In this document: positions 26,071 through 35,804 of the stretch, piece by piece
Position numbering within the stretch: the stretch's first letter is position 1
Layout of the letters: each line of letters opens with the position of its first letter
Assembly (NCBI GenBank): GCA_020638975.1
Contig: JACKHN010000034.1
Location: forward strand, 1 to 64,000
DNA: 64,000 nucleotides
DNA from: Planctomycetaceae bacterium
GTDB lineage: Bacteria > Planctomycetota > Planctomycetia > Pirellulales > Pirellulaceae
Direction: 5' to 3'
Notes under the pieces: model-generated
Databases searched by the model: none
What the model was told of the DNA's origin: nothing
The model's input: only the letters and a program-made list of their open reading frames with translations
Program-made: the position numbers and the translations under genes

Positions 26071-29000
26071 ATGCCGAGATCGGTCAGAGATTGCTCCAGT
26101 GGTTCGGACGCGGACAACTCGTTCGAGAAGTTGAAGGGTGAGGGTGAGCGACCGCAGGCGGGCGAACCGGTCGCCGAGTCGCCACGGGCGCACTCGCATG
26201 GGGCAAGCGATTCGGGGACGTACTTGGCCGTTAAGGAGTTGCTTGCTGCGGCGGTTCGCCAAGGTGCGGAATCGGTACCAGCTGAAAGCTGGCAAGGGAT
26301 TTGCCTTGGTGAATTCCGTCTGCTGCGTGAACTCGGTCGAGGCGGGATGGGGATCGTGTTTGAGGCGATCCAGATTTCGTTAAATCGCCGCGTAGCGTTA
26401 AAAATCCTACCTGTCACATCTAGCTTGGATGCGAGCCGTCTATTGCGGTTCGAGCGCGAAGCCCGGACCGCCGCCACGCTCGAACATCCGCATATCGTTC
26501 GTGCATATGCACGCGGACAGGACCACGGAACGTACTATCTTGCGATGCAACTCATTCAGGGACAGGATCTGGCGTGTTTCATTCGTCAAAAGCGCCGGCC
26601 TGGGGGTGAGGCTGCGCAACTAGGCGAACTGGCAGCGACTGCCGAGTATTACCGCGGCGAGGAGAGGCCCGCGAACGAGTGGTCGTCGGAAGTCTCCTCA
26701 AGTCCCGAGTCTGACGTGCATCGTGGAAATGCGTCCACGACAAATAGTTCTTACTTTCGCGGAGTGGCGCGTCTCGGTCGGCAGGCCGCCGAGGCACTTC
26801 AATATGCTCACGAGAACGGAGTCGTTCATCGCGATATCAAGCCGTCGAATCTGTTGCTGAATCTTCAGGGCGATGTGTGGATCGCGGACTTCGGATTAGC
26901 GACGTTGGAGGCGGCGAGTCAGTTTACCGCAACCGGCAAGGTGCTGGGGACGCTCCGCTATTCAAGTCCGGAGCAAACGAGGGGCTCCAGCGAAGTCGAT
27001 GGGAGAACCGACGTCTACTCGTTGGGCGCAACGCTCTATGAGCTGGCAACCTTGCGTCCCGCCTTCGAAGATAGCGAGCCTGCGGCCATGCTGAACGCTA
27101 TCTTAACGCAGGAGCCCGTACGTCCTCGCCACCTTGTACCGAAGCTCCCGCGAGATTTGGAGTCGATCATCCTTAAGGCGATGGCCAAGTCGCCGCGTCA
27201 TCGCTATCAAACCGCTTTGGAACTGGCCGTCGATTTGCAGCGTTTTTTGCGGAACGAACCTGTTCAAGCGAAACGACCCACTGCGATCGAGCGGAGCATC
27301 CGCTGGGTCCAAAGAAATCGTGTGATGAGCTTTTTGATGAGCGCCGTCATCTTGCTATTGATCTCAGGCATTCTTGGTATCGGGGCTCATTTCTCACGAC
27401 AAAACAAACTGCTTTCACAACTCGACGAATCCAACGTGAGCTTAACGCGAGCGTTGGCGGAATTGAAGCAAACGCTTGAATACGAGGAGCAACTTCGTCG
27501 CACGGTCGAGCGAGAGGAACGAATGTCGCGTGAGCGATACTACACCGCGGATCTAGTCAACATCGCACGCTTGGCCGATGCTGGGCAGCATGGCATCGTG
27601 CGAAGGCGACTACAGAGTCACGCTCCACGACCGGGACAAGAAGACCTGCGAGGTTTTTTGTGGCGATACCTGTACGCTTCCGGTACGAGCGTGGATGTGG
27701 AACTCGATGCACATCAACACGAAGTACTATCCACCGCACAGGCCCCGCGACGTAAACTACTTGCTACGGGGGGCAAAGATGGCACGATCTACGTGTGGGA
27801 CACAGCGACCTGGACGCGCCGAACGTCGCTGACGTTCGCGGGTGAAGTTCAGGATTTGGAGTTTTCGCCGGACGAACGATTGCTGGCCGTCTGTGGAACG
27901 GAAGGCATCATCCAACTGTACGGTGCCGACGCATGGCGACTGCTGCGTACGATCGCGGCACATGACATGACGGCAAAGGGACTTGAATTCACGCCCAACG
28001 GTCGAACGCTTCTCTCTTGCTCAAGAGACCACGACATCGCGGTCTGGGATACTGAGACGTGGCAGGAGAAAAGTCGCTTCGTTGCACACGACACCGTCCA
28101 GAACCTTTCCATGTCTGCAGACGGACAATGGATGGCAAGTGGAGGCGACGATGGTTTGACGAAAGTGTGGCATGTTGAATCGGGCGAATTGGCGGCTGAG
28201 CTTGACGACCACGAGCATGCAGTTCTCGCGACGGCGCTATCAAGTGACGGGAAGTTGGTCGCTGCGGGCGGCTATGATAGGTACGTCTGCCTTTCCGATT
28301 GCCGTACAGGCGAGCGTCTCGCGATGCTGCAGCTCAACTCGAATGTTTGGAGCCTCGGTTTTTTAGCGAACGATTCAAGTGTGGTAATTGGAACAGGATC
28401 GGGCGAGTTGCAGATCTTTGACATCAGCAATCCACGTCAACCACGACTTGCTTGCATGGAACGAGTCCACGACGAAAAAGTGCGTGCATTCGAGCTGCTC
28501 GCGGAGAGTGGCCAAATTGTAACGGTCTCTGATGATACGGCGGTACGCGTCGTTTCGCTGCCAGGCGATCGGTTTAAGCACAACTCCTCCATCCCTCACG
28601 CACGCATTGCAAAGTTCGCTCCCGATGGAAAGCATTTCGTTCTTGGACAATATGGTGGCGAATTCTCGATCTATGACAGGCGGGGTGTAAAACTTGCTTC
28701 GCACACGATCCCCAGTTACGAATCGGAAGACTTGCTCGAATACGGTTCGCCTCATCTCGCGTTCGATGACGACGCGACTCTCTGGGCGGCAACTTGTTTG
28801 GAAAACACAGCATACTTCACCAGCATGACCTCGTCGTGTGCGATCCGCGAGACGAGCATTCAACACGATTGCAGATTAGTGAAAGTTTGGATCTCAAGTG
28901 ACGCCCGCTTTGTTTTTGCAGCCGATACCCGCAATCAGGGAGTTCTTTGGGAGCTTGACCAACTCAGCGAAGTTGCTCGATTCGATCTACCCCTAGCAAT

Positions 29001-29490
29001 CAACGCAGCGGCGTTTTCCAACGACAACTCCAGGCTTGTGTTGGCAACGAACCAAGGCGAGGTCTTTCTCACCGATCTTCGAGGTGCCCTCAGGATTCAA
29101 CTGACCACTCCGGCCCCTTCGTCGTCGGCACTGTACGCCGCCTCGTTCGATCCCACCGACTCACTCGTTGCCGCTGCAGGCTCCGAGGGGATCGTCTACG
29201 TATGGGAAGTCGCATCGGGCCGGCTGATACAAGAATTGGTGAATAACGATCGGGTCGAAGATTTCGCATTCTCAAGCAATGGTCGATACCTGATCAGCGC
29301 GAGCTACGACCTCAGGCTTTGGCATGTCGAGACAGGGCAATTCATTACTCAAATCGGTCGCAGGTATGCCGACATCAGGTATCAGTCTGTGGCGTTTTCA
29401 TCCGCCGACGATTGTCTGGTCGCTACTGCCGACCACCCTGAGGACGAGGTATTGCACATCTGGGACACGACTCGTCCACACACACATTGA
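26071..29490 (+). CDS. Ser/Thr protein kinase fused to WD40 repeats, about 1139 aa
   Basis: A PknB-type transmembrane kinase. ATG 26071 (MPRSVRDCSS) is chosen; an in-frame GTG at 25960 would add 37 poorly structured residues. The kinase domain (about 70-390) shows LGRGGMGIVFEA, the Lys in VALKIL, HRDIKPSN and DFGLA. A 60-residue charged insert, KRRPGGEA to TTNSSYF, splits the N and C lobes. One membrane helix (VMSFLMSAVILLLISGILGI) near 415-435 is followed by a short coiled coil and then at least ten WD40 repeats (TGGKDGTIYVWDTATW, CSRDHDIAVWDTETW, SGGDDGLTKVWHVESG). WD40 propellers bind proteins, so the outside part is probably a sensor. The layout is common in planctomycetes. It converges with the next kinase gene, 18 bases apart. 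Confidence 0.9.
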   Translation: MPRSVRDCSSGSDADNSFEKLKGEGERPQAGEPVAESPRAHSHGASDSGTYLAVKELLAAAVRQGAESVPAESWQGICLGEFRLLRELGRGGMGIVFEAIQISLNRRVALKILPVTSSLDASRLLRFEREARTAATLEHPHIVRAYARGQDHGTYYLAMQLIQGQDLACFIRQKRRPGGEAAQLGELAATAEYYRGEERPANEWSSEVSSSPESDVHRGNASTTNSSYFRGVARLGRQAAEALQYAHENGVVHRDIKPSNLLLNLQGDVWIADFGLATLEAASQFTATGKVLGTLRYSSPEQTRGSSEVDGRTDVYSLGATLYELATLRPAFEDSEPAAMLNAILTQEPVRPRHLVPKLPRDLESIILKAMAKSPRHRYQTALELAVDLQRFLRNEPVQAKRPTAIERSIRWVQRNRVMSFLMSAVILLLISGILGIGAHFSRQNKLLSQLDESNVSLTRALAELKQTLEYEEQLRRTVEREERMSRERYYTADLVNIARLADAGQHGIVRRRLQSHAPRPGQEDLRGFLWRYLYASGTSVDVELDAHQHEVLSTAQAPRRKLLATGGKDGTIYVWDTATWTRRTSLTFAGEVQDLEFSPDERLLAVCGTEGIIQLYGADAWRLLRTIAAHDMTAKGLEFTPNGRTLLSCSRDHDIAVWDTETWQEKSRFVAHDTVQNLSMSADGQWMASGGDDGLTKVWHVESGELAAELDDHEHAVLATALSSDGKLVAAGGYDRYVCLSDCRTGERLAMLQLNSNVWSLGFLANDSSVVIGTGSGELQIFDISNPRQPRLACMERVHDEKVRAFELLAESGQIVTVSDDTAVRVVSLPGDRFKHNSSIPHARIAKFAPDGKHFVLGQYGGEFSIYDRRGVKLASHTIPSYESEDLLEYGSPHLAFDDDATLWAATCLENTAYFTSMTSSCAIRETSIQHDCRLVKVWISSDARFVFAADTRNQGVLWELDQLSEVARFDLPLAINAAAFSNDNSRLVLATNQGEVFLTDLRGALRIQLTTPAPSSSALYAASFDPTDSLVAAAGSEGIVYVWEVASGRLIQELVNNDRVEDFAFSSNGRYLISASYDLRLWHVETGQFITQIGRRYADIRYQSVAFSSADDCLVATADHPEDEVLHIWDTTRPHTH

Positions 29491-29508
29491 TATCTGTAGC
29501 CGAATTGG

Positions 29509-30717
29509 CTAGTCGATCACTGCTTCGAGCGCCGCCGCAAACTCACCCATTGTTGCAAAACGGTCCTTCGCCTTCTTCGCCAGGGCACGCAGACAAATCT
29601 TATCGATGTCTGGTGTTAGACTCGGTCGCAATTCCGAAGGGGCTGCGGGCAAGTCCAACTCGATCTTATTGGCGACATCGACGAAATGATCTCCGGTGAA
29701 GGGAGGATGCGCCGTAATCAACTCGTACAGAGTGACACCCAAGCTATAGATGTCACTCTGAGGGCCGACCTTATCCAGTTGGCCGGTGACTTGTTCGGGC
29801 GACATGTACCGCAGCGTCCCGATCACTTGCTGGTCGAGTGTGACACGTGCCGAGTTTTCCATCGACGCTAAGCCGAAATCCATGATGATCGGCGTGCCAC
29901 GTTGGTTGATGATAATGTTCGAAGGCTTGATGTCACGATGGATGACGCCGTGGATGTGACACTCGTCGAGCGCGAGTGCGGTGTTACGGATGATCTGACA
30001 TGCCTCAGCAACGTCGATTGGTCCGCATTCGCTCATCATGGACTCGAGCGTAGGTCCCGCGACGTAGGCCATCGCGATAAAGTCTTGTCCCTGAACTTCG
30101 CCAATATCGTAAACGGGACAAATGTTCGGATGATCGATCGCAGCAGCCGCGCGAGCTTCTCGGAAGAATCGTGTCCGTAGACCGTCTTCAACCGCATCGG
30201 CGGAGAATTTCGGCAACTTAAGAGCAACGGGACGATCCAAGCGAGTGTCTCGAGCCAAATAGACGACGCCCATAGCGCCGTGTCCAAGTTGATCGACGAT
30301 CACATAGCGACCGAACCGCTTTCCCTTGCCGGCTCGCTCTGCTTCGACCGCTTCGCTTTCGGGAACCTGCATGCCCGAGAAAGTTGAACCGGCTGATGGG
30401 AATTCGACGGTATCGGTAACCCCCGAACCGCCCGATGCGGCATCGAGATGTTTTTGAAACAGTTTCTTTAACGCATCCATGCATGTCGGAAAGCGTCGCA
30501 GAAAATCTTCGGTTCGTGGCTTCTCGCCTTGCTCTTCGCGAAGACAGAACTCTTGGAAGGCAACTTCCGCGAAGACGAATGGATCCATTGCCAACGCCGG
30601 AAGCTGCCGGACAATTGTCTCAGCGCGCACTTGCTTTCCGGATTTCCAAGACTCCCGGCGTTTTGCGCGGATCTTATCCCAAAGGTCGCGAGCTGTCGCG
30701 TTTTGCGAGATGGTCAT
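29509..30717 (-). CDS. soluble Ser/Thr protein kinase, 402 aa
   Basis: An N-terminal helical region (residues 1-105) precedes a complete Hanks-type kinase domain at about 130-400: LGHGAMGVVYLARD, VALKLPKF, the catalytic HRDIKPSNIII, DFGLASME and the GTLRYMSPEQ activation-segment end. There is no membrane segment, unlike the neighbouring WD40 kinase. The N-terminal segment (VFAEVAFQEFCLREEQG) recurs before many planctomycete kinases and may bind substrate. Substrates are unknown; the FHA-phosphatase 5 kb away could read or reverse its marks. Confidence 0.9.
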   Translation of the reverse strand: MTISQNATARDLWDKIRAKRRESWKSGKQVRAETIVRQLPALAMDPFVFAEVAFQEFCLREEQGEKPRTEDFLRRFPTCMDALKKLFQKHLDAASGGSGVTDTVEFPSAGSTFSGMQVPESEAVEAERAGKGKRFGRYVIVDQLGHGAMGVVYLARDTRLDRPVALKLPKFSADAVEDGLRTRFFREARAAAAIDHPNICPVYDIGEVQGQDFIAMAYVAGPTLESMMSECGPIDVAEACQIIRNTALALDECHIHGVIHRDIKPSNIIINQRGTPIIMDFGLASMENSARVTLDQQVIGTLRYMSPEQVTGQLDKVGPQSDIYSLGVTLYELITAHPPFTGDHFVDVANKIELDLPAAPSELRPSLTPDIDKICLRALAKKAKDRFATMGEFAAALEAVID

Positions 30718-30918
30718 CTCGTCGCTCTTTCTAGGTGTGGTGATCGTGGTAAACGCCCCCCGACCATAGGGCCTAGTATTACGTCAACGAAAACGGAATG
30801 CAAGAACTAGATTTGAGGCGTTCGGCCAGTTCTTTCCTAGCTGTTTGGGGCGAGACGAACGGTTGCCGGAGATACAGGCCAGTTGCCCGCCCAATTCTGC
30901 AGCGCTACACTGAGGCCC

Positions 30919-32553
30919 ATGTACGTCTTCGAGAACCCGGTCTTACAGCGAGAATTGCTAGTAAACCTGCGGATGCCACGCGGGTTTGTACTGTTGTTCT
31001 TGTATCAAGCCTTATTGGCCACGGTGGTTTACTTTGCTTGGCCTCAAGATTCTCGATTGGATTTGACCGAGAATCCGTCCGACGCACGGAAGCTAGTCGA
31101 TATGTTTTTCCTCGGCCAGTACATCCTGGCTTCGATGATGGCACCCAGTTTTGCTGCCGGGACCATCACGGGCGAGAAAGAACGTAAAACCTACGAGATG
31201 CTACTGGCCAGCCCCTTGCGACCGGCCGCGATCGTCTTGGGGAAGATGGTCGCCTCATTAACGCATCTCGCGGTGTTGGTCTTTGCCTCGCTGCCGATCG
31301 TCATGCTTTGCTTGCCGTTGGGAGGTGTGTCGCTGTACGAAGTGTTAGCGGCGTATTTGGGGTTGATCGTTTCGGTGATTACGTTCGGTGCGATCAGCGT
31401 CGCTTGCAGCAGTTTCTTTAAGCGGACGTCGGCTTCGCTCGTCGTTTCATACCTATTGATACTTCCGCTCGCGATGATCGGGGTACTAACGTGGTATTGG
31501 TTGTCTGACTTTGGTTCGTTGCGGCTGCTGCTGACCGTAACTGTCTTACCAGTCGTCGGACTCGCGATTTGCATCGCGTTGCTGGCGAACACATCTTCGC
31601 GGTTGTTGCATCCTCCGGACGTTGGCAGCGAAGGCAACGAAGTCGTCGATCTGGAAGTCGAAGCACGTGACGCCGTCGGGCTTGTCATTCAACGCGATCA
31701 ATTCCCCGACCGCTTGTTTGCGCCCGGCAAACGCGAAGACTTGCTCGAAGACGGCGCGAATCCCGTCTATGACAAAGAGATTCGCAGTGAGATCTTCAGC
31801 CAAGGCACGCTGATGCTGCGGCTGGTGATCCAAGTCAGCATGGTACTAGCGATTCCGCTGATGGCCGTTTGTCTGTACATCTGGTCGCAATACGCGGCTT
31901 GGTACATCAGCTACGTCGTGCTCTTTAATGTGCTCGTCGGCCCTGTGTTTTCGGCAGGCAGCGTCACTAGCGAACGCGAACGCGAGACGTTGGACCTATT
32001 GCTTACGACAACGATCACTCCGTATCAAATTCTGTCTGGAAAACTCATTGCTGGCTTACGCGTCTCGACCGTGCTGACCATGTTTTTGCTCTGGCCTGTG
32101 CTACTGGCGTGCTTGATGGTGTCGTCCTATTGGACGAACTTACATTGCGTCGCAGGCTATCTTTCGATCGTGTTGCTCACTTGTCTGACGACAGCGACGG
32201 TGGCGCTCTTTTGTTCGGTTCTGTTTCAGAAGACCGCAACAAGCCTGATGTCGTCTTATCTTGTAATCATTGCTCTGTTTTGCGTGCCGCTGGCAGTGAA
32301 CTTCTTCGCGACAGAGTTTTTTGCCTCGCACCCCGCGACGGAGTATGTCGAGTGGGCAGGGCTGACGAGCCCCTTTGCTGCGTCCTTTGCAATTCCGTTG
32401 GATATGGAACTTGTGCCGAGCGACGACCCAGATGCTAAATTGGGTAATTGGCAAATGTATGGGGCTTACGTTGCCTTCACGGCAGCGCTGAATTTGTTCC
32501 TGCTGTCGATCATGGTCTGGTTATTCAACGCCCGTTGGCGCGTCGCGAAGTGA
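30919..32553 (+). CDS. ABC-2-type permease, internally duplicated, 544 aa
   Basis: ATG 30919 (MYVFENPVLQREL) is the natural start; the frame remains open 12 codons further up. The protein has about 12 membrane helices in two halves of similar design. Each half has a cytoplasmic ERE/KERKT box (TGEKERKTYEMLLASPL near 95; TSERERETLDLLLTTTI near 365) between membrane helices, the usual ABC-2 permease feature, so it looks like a tandem fusion of two permease units. No ATP-binding subunit is adjacent, so the ATPase must be elsewhere. The substrate cannot be told. It is divergent from the soluble kinase. Confidence 0.85.
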   Translation: MYVFENPVLQRELLVNLRMPRGFVLLFLYQALLATVVYFAWPQDSRLDLTENPSDARKLVDMFFLGQYILASMMAPSFAAGTITGEKERKTYEMLLASPLRPAAIVLGKMVASLTHLAVLVFASLPIVMLCLPLGGVSLYEVLAAYLGLIVSVITFGAISVACSSFFKRTSASLVVSYLLILPLAMIGVLTWYWLSDFGSLRLLLTVTVLPVVGLAICIALLANTSSRLLHPPDVGSEGNEVVDLEVEARDAVGLVIQRDQFPDRLFAPGKREDLLEDGANPVYDKEIRSEIFSQGTLMLRLVIQVSMVLAIPLMAVCLYIWSQYAAWYISYVVLFNVLVGPVFSAGSVTSERERETLDLLLTTTITPYQILSGKLIAGLRVSTVLTMFLLWPVLLACLMVSSYWTNLHCVAGYLSIVLLTCLTTATVALFCSVLFQKTATSLMSSYLVIIALFCVPLAVNFFATEFFASHPATEYVEWAGLTSPFAASFAIPLDMELVPSDDPDAKLGNWQMYGAYVAFTAALNLFLLSIMVWLFNARWRVAK

Positions 32554-32622
32554 ACCAACTTCCGAAGTCTGCGGAGACCTCGGAAGTTTTAGCGGAGGCA
32601 GGACGTTGACGAATCCGTATCG

Positions 32623-33111
32623 CTATTTGCCAAGCGACTGGAGCATATCATCCAGAACGCTAGTATCGTCTTCCATGAAGATTAGACGATCACCCTCGTG
32701 GATTGCATAGTCGAAGCCCGGGGGGACCATCTTTGCCTTGCGGTCATAGGGAATATCGAGCTTATGGTATCCCTGCCCGTCGGGCCGCTGCCGCCACAGT
32801 TCGATTTTAACGCGACCAAAGTGCTTCAACGCGTTCGACTGCACGAGTACTCCCTGCACGTAGGTGGCTTCGTCCGTCAAAGGCCGCTTGAATTTCTGCG
32901 ACTGATTACTGGATCCACGCATTTCGACAACGAATGAGGGCACATCTGGCGGAGTGGATAGGTCCGGGGACGGCACCTCGGAACTCTTGAACTCTTTGGT
33001 CGCTTGGCCGTTACTGACGGAAAATACGTCACTCAAGTTGGGCGTCAGAGTCGTGCAACCCGTCGTTGCGTAGCAAAGGCTAAAGATGACAAGAAGGTGA
33101 CGTCGGTGCAT
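32623..33111 (-). CDS. predicted lipoprotein, about 162 aa
   Basis: The start is taken at MHRRHLLVIF; six further upstream codons are open. The signal peptide ends in YATTGC, a plausible lipobox with Cys at about 19. After a polar linker, the C-terminal 90 residues contain beta strands (GRVKIELWRQRPDGQGYHKLDIPYD) ending FDYAIHEGDRLIFME, which resembles planctomycete outer or periplasmic lipoproteins of unknown role. I cannot assign a function. Confidence 0.65.
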   Translation of the reverse strand: MHRRHLLVIFSLCYATTGCTTLTPNLSDVFSVSNGQATKEFKSSEVPSPDLSTPPDVPSFVVEMRGSSNQSQKFKRPLTDEATYVQGVLVQSNALKHFGRVKIELWRQRPDGQGYHKLDIPYDRKAKMVPPGFDYAIHEGDRLIFMEDDTSVLDDMLQSLGK

Positions 33112-33235
33112 GTTCTGTGCTCCATTCATGGCAAGAATGAACGCTAGACCCAGACGCCTCCCTAGTCTGCGTAATCGTTACTGCCCGCTTAATCGGCATT
33201 TCTTCAGCCAGCCATGAGAGTTTGTGCCTGGAAAG

Positions 33236-34099
33236 TCAAAACTTTGTCCGCTCGACGCTAGCAACCGATCGGTTCCGTCCCGTGACTTTGCCATGCCTTA
33301 AGTGGGCATCTGCCCTAGAAAACAACGACTCTGCATCGTCCGTGGGGTGCCGGAGGGCGAGTCCAGCGGTTGCCGTCACCTTGAATTCGCCGTCCTTTCC
33401 CACGCCGTCTAATGCAGCGGTGCGGATCCGCTCGACCACGGTTTCTGCATGTTCGGCGGCGATCTTCGGGAGTAGCACGGCAAACTCATCTCCCCCGATT
33501 CTCGCGGCGAAATCGTTCGCGCGAATGCTCGTCTGGAGTGCGCTGCCAACGTGCCGTAAGACCTCGTCCGCGACGGTGTAGCCGTGGGTCGTGTTGATTG
33601 CCTTGAAGTGGTCCAAATCCAGCAACATCAGGCACAGCGTGCCATCGCTTCCGTCGCTGTGACTCATTCGCCGCTGCAGTTCGATATCCCAAGCCCGCCG
33701 ATTTGCGAGTCCCGTCAACGAATCGACTTCCGCCAACTCCGACAGCCTTTGTTGCGTTTGTCGGCTGGCGACTTGTTCGCGGCGAAGGTGAACGATCTCG
33801 GACAGCAATCGGCAAGCGAGCTGCATCTCGCGCTGAGTCGGATCGGTTGCGAGTACAACGTCTGCGGCTAAATCCGCTCCGATCGCAATCACGGCATAAA
33901 TATCGCTCAATGCGTTTGCGACCGGCACATCTTCAACAAGTTGCTCTTCGTCTGTAATGACGATATCTACAGGGCCGAGTTCCGCTGACAAATCGGCCTG
34001 CGTCGAAATGTCGCAATTGGTCTCCTTGAGTAACTGCCGCCATTGCTCCACGCTTGTGGATGACTCGCTGAGCAGCAAAATCCGAGGACGGTCATTCAT
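33236..34099 (-). CDS. GGDEF diguanylate cyclase with degenerate receiver, 287 aa
   Basis: Makes cyclic di-GMP. ATG 34099 (MNDRPRILLLSES) begins a receiver-like domain (1-115); the expected phosphorylated Asp region reads DIVITDEEQLV and the surrounding motifs are poor, so phosphorylation is doubtful. Residues about 125-285 form the GGDEF domain: LTGLANRRAWD, then LDLDHFKAINTTHG, and the active-site IGGDEFAVLL. No inhibitory RxxD is obvious before it. The gene is divergent from pyrB with about 100 bases between them. Confidence 0.85.
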   Translation of the reverse strand: MNDRPRILLLSESSTSVEQWRQLLKETNCDISTQADLSAELGPVDIVITDEEQLVEDVPVANALSDIYAVIAIGADLAADVVLATDPTQREMQLACRLLSEIVHLRREQVASRQTQQRLSELAEVDSLTGLANRRAWDIELQRRMSHSDGSDGTLCLMLLDLDHFKAINTTHGYTVADEVLRHVGSALQTSIRANDFAARIGGDEFAVLLPKIAAEHAETVVERIRTAALDGVGKDGEFKVTATAGLALRHPTDDAESLFSRADAHLRHGKVTGRNRSVASVERTKF

Positions 34100-34201
34100 C
34101 GTACTCACTCCGACCGACGCGGCTTGTGACAGCGTTGCCTGCTGATACAATCACGTGTAACCCGACCGGTCACTCCTTCCCGAAGATATGAGTCGCTGCA
34201 C

Positions 34202-35677
34202 ATGACGCGTAGCCTTGTCTCGATAGAAGACCTCCACAACGACGAGATTGAGGCGATCTTTGAATTGGCGGATCGCTTTCTCGACGAAATGGCAACGACC
34301 GGCAAGCCACATCGGGTACGCGGTCGCCGCACCCTCGCTCGGGATTTTATTCTATCCACGCTGTTCTATGAACCCAGCACGCGGACGCGGCTCTCTTTCG
34401 AGTCGGCGATGTTGCGGCTTGGTGGGCAAGTAATCTCGTCGGCTGAAGTGACATCGTCGTCCGCAGCGAAGGGCGAGACGATTGCCGATACCGTCCGAGT
34501 CGTCGAAAACTATGCGGACGTTGTCGTTATTCGACACTCCCACGAAGGTGCCGCTCAGGTTGCCGCCGACTACACCGACCTACCTGTGATCAACGCCGGG
34601 GATGGAGGGCATGAGCATCCGACGCAAACCTTGTGCGACTTATACACGCTTCGCGCCGCCCATCGCCAAAAGCAAAAGAACGCTGACCTTTCGTTCAAAG
34701 ACGTCACCATCGAATTGCGAGGCGATTTGAAGCACGGTCGCACGGTGCACTCGTTGGTTTACGCGCTAGCGCGTTTCGGAGCGAGGATCATTCCGTCGCA
34801 TGCGCCCGGCTGCGACTTGCCGGATCATGTGAAGCAACGCTTGGCTCGCGATTACGGTTGTCTTCTGCTTCGCAAGCAAGAGATCCAAGATCTCGCCGAC
34901 GATGATTTTCCGGAGTTTGTCTACGTCACGCCCGAGGGCCCGCATCAGCGAACTCTGTGGACGGGAGAAGAAGCCGACGTGTGGTTTAAGCTAAGTTTGG
35001 ATCAACGTCAGAAACTTCGCGAAATGAAGAGCGTGGATTTCTTTTATGCGACGCGGTTTCAGAAAGAACGTCACGAAGATGGCGGAAGTGGTGAAGAATA
35101 CCCCGCGATCGACGCCGCGATGCTGAAGAACAAACGCTATCGACAGACTAAGGTGATGCACCCCTTGCCTCGCGTGGACGAGTTGAGCTACGACTTGGAC
35201 GAAGATCCTCGTGGCGTCTACTTCAAGCAGGCTGCTTATGGCGTGCCGGTTCGTATGGCATTGATCGCCAGTTTGCTCGAACTCTTCCCGTCGCTGCTGT
35301 CGCAAAGTCGCGAGGCGCGGTATCCGTTGTACTCCAATGCGCAAGGGTTGCGTTGCACCAATGGCAAATGCGTCACCCGCCAAGCCAACGAGGCGCGATA
35401 CGTGATTCCCAAGTTTTGGATTGTCGACGAAACACCGCTGACGGTCCGCTGTGTTTACTGCGACTTCGAGTACGAACCGCGGATCGTCAGCCGCGGATCG
35501 ACAAAGAAGTACACGGCTGAGATTGACGAATGGCGTGAGATCTACGACCGCTCGCCTCGCGACCTGATCCTGTACCTGAACGAGCAAGAGGCAATCGACG
35601 CAGGACATCAGCTGCGCCGCGGTCGAAAGCGACCGACAGGACACAGACCACTCAGCGAGCCTCTTGCGACAACCTAA
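34202..35677 (+). CDS. pyrB: aspartate carbamoyltransferase with fused PyrI-like zinc domain, 491 aa
   Basis: Catalyses the first committed step of pyrimidine synthesis, carbamoyl phosphate plus aspartate to carbamoyl aspartate. The carbamoyl-phosphate loop STRTR is at 59-63, and RHSHEGAA, HPTQTLCDLYTL and the HPLPR motif (about 320) follow in the normal order. Length to about 370 is normal for PyrB, with one extra segment near 285-310. The extra C-terminus (380-460) has C-x4-C and, 30 residues on, C-x2-C (CTNGKC and CVYC), the zinc pattern that in E. coli PyrI clamps the regulatory to the catalytic chain. The nucleotide-binding half of PyrI is absent, so allosteric control by CTP/ATP is not expected from this chain alone. 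A long palindrome follows the gene. Confidence 0.9.
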   Translation: MTRSLVSIEDLHNDEIEAIFELADRFLDEMATTGKPHRVRGRRTLARDFILSTLFYEPSTRTRLSFESAMLRLGGQVISSAEVTSSSAAKGETIADTVRVVENYADVVVIRHSHEGAAQVAADYTDLPVINAGDGGHEHPTQTLCDLYTLRAAHRQKQKNADLSFKDVTIELRGDLKHGRTVHSLVYALARFGARIIPSHAPGCDLPDHVKQRLARDYGCLLLRKQEIQDLADDDFPEFVYVTPEGPHQRTLWTGEEADVWFKLSLDQRQKLREMKSVDFFYATRFQKERHEDGGSGEEYPAIDAAMLKNKRYRQTKVMHPLPRVDELSYDLDEDPRGVYFKQAAYGVPVRMALIASLLELFPSLLSQSREARYPLYSNAQGLRCTNGKCVTRQANEARYVIPKFWIVDETPLTVRCVYCDFEYEPRIVSRGSTKKYTAEIDEWREIYDRSPRDLILYLNEQEAIDAGHQLRRGRKRPTGHRPLSEPLATT

Positions 35678-35711
35678 GGAATAAGTCAGAGATAACTTCG
35701 GCATTTCAAGA

Positions 35712-35765
35712 GTAGGGTCCGCTGTGCGGACCGGGAATCCCTGAGGTCCGCACAGCGGACCCTAC
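35712..35765. repeat. long perfect palindrome, 21-bp stem
   Basis: GTAGGGTCCGCTGTGCGGAC extended by one base pairs perfectly with its mate after a 12-base loop. It lies between convergent genes (pyrB and the pilin-like gene), so it may end transcription in both directions. The form fits the dispersed palindromic repeats common in Pirellulaceae. Confidence 0.8.
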
Positions 35766-35804
35766 GCAAGAGAAGAAGTTGTTGTTGAGCCGGTCCTAGG
35801 AACG

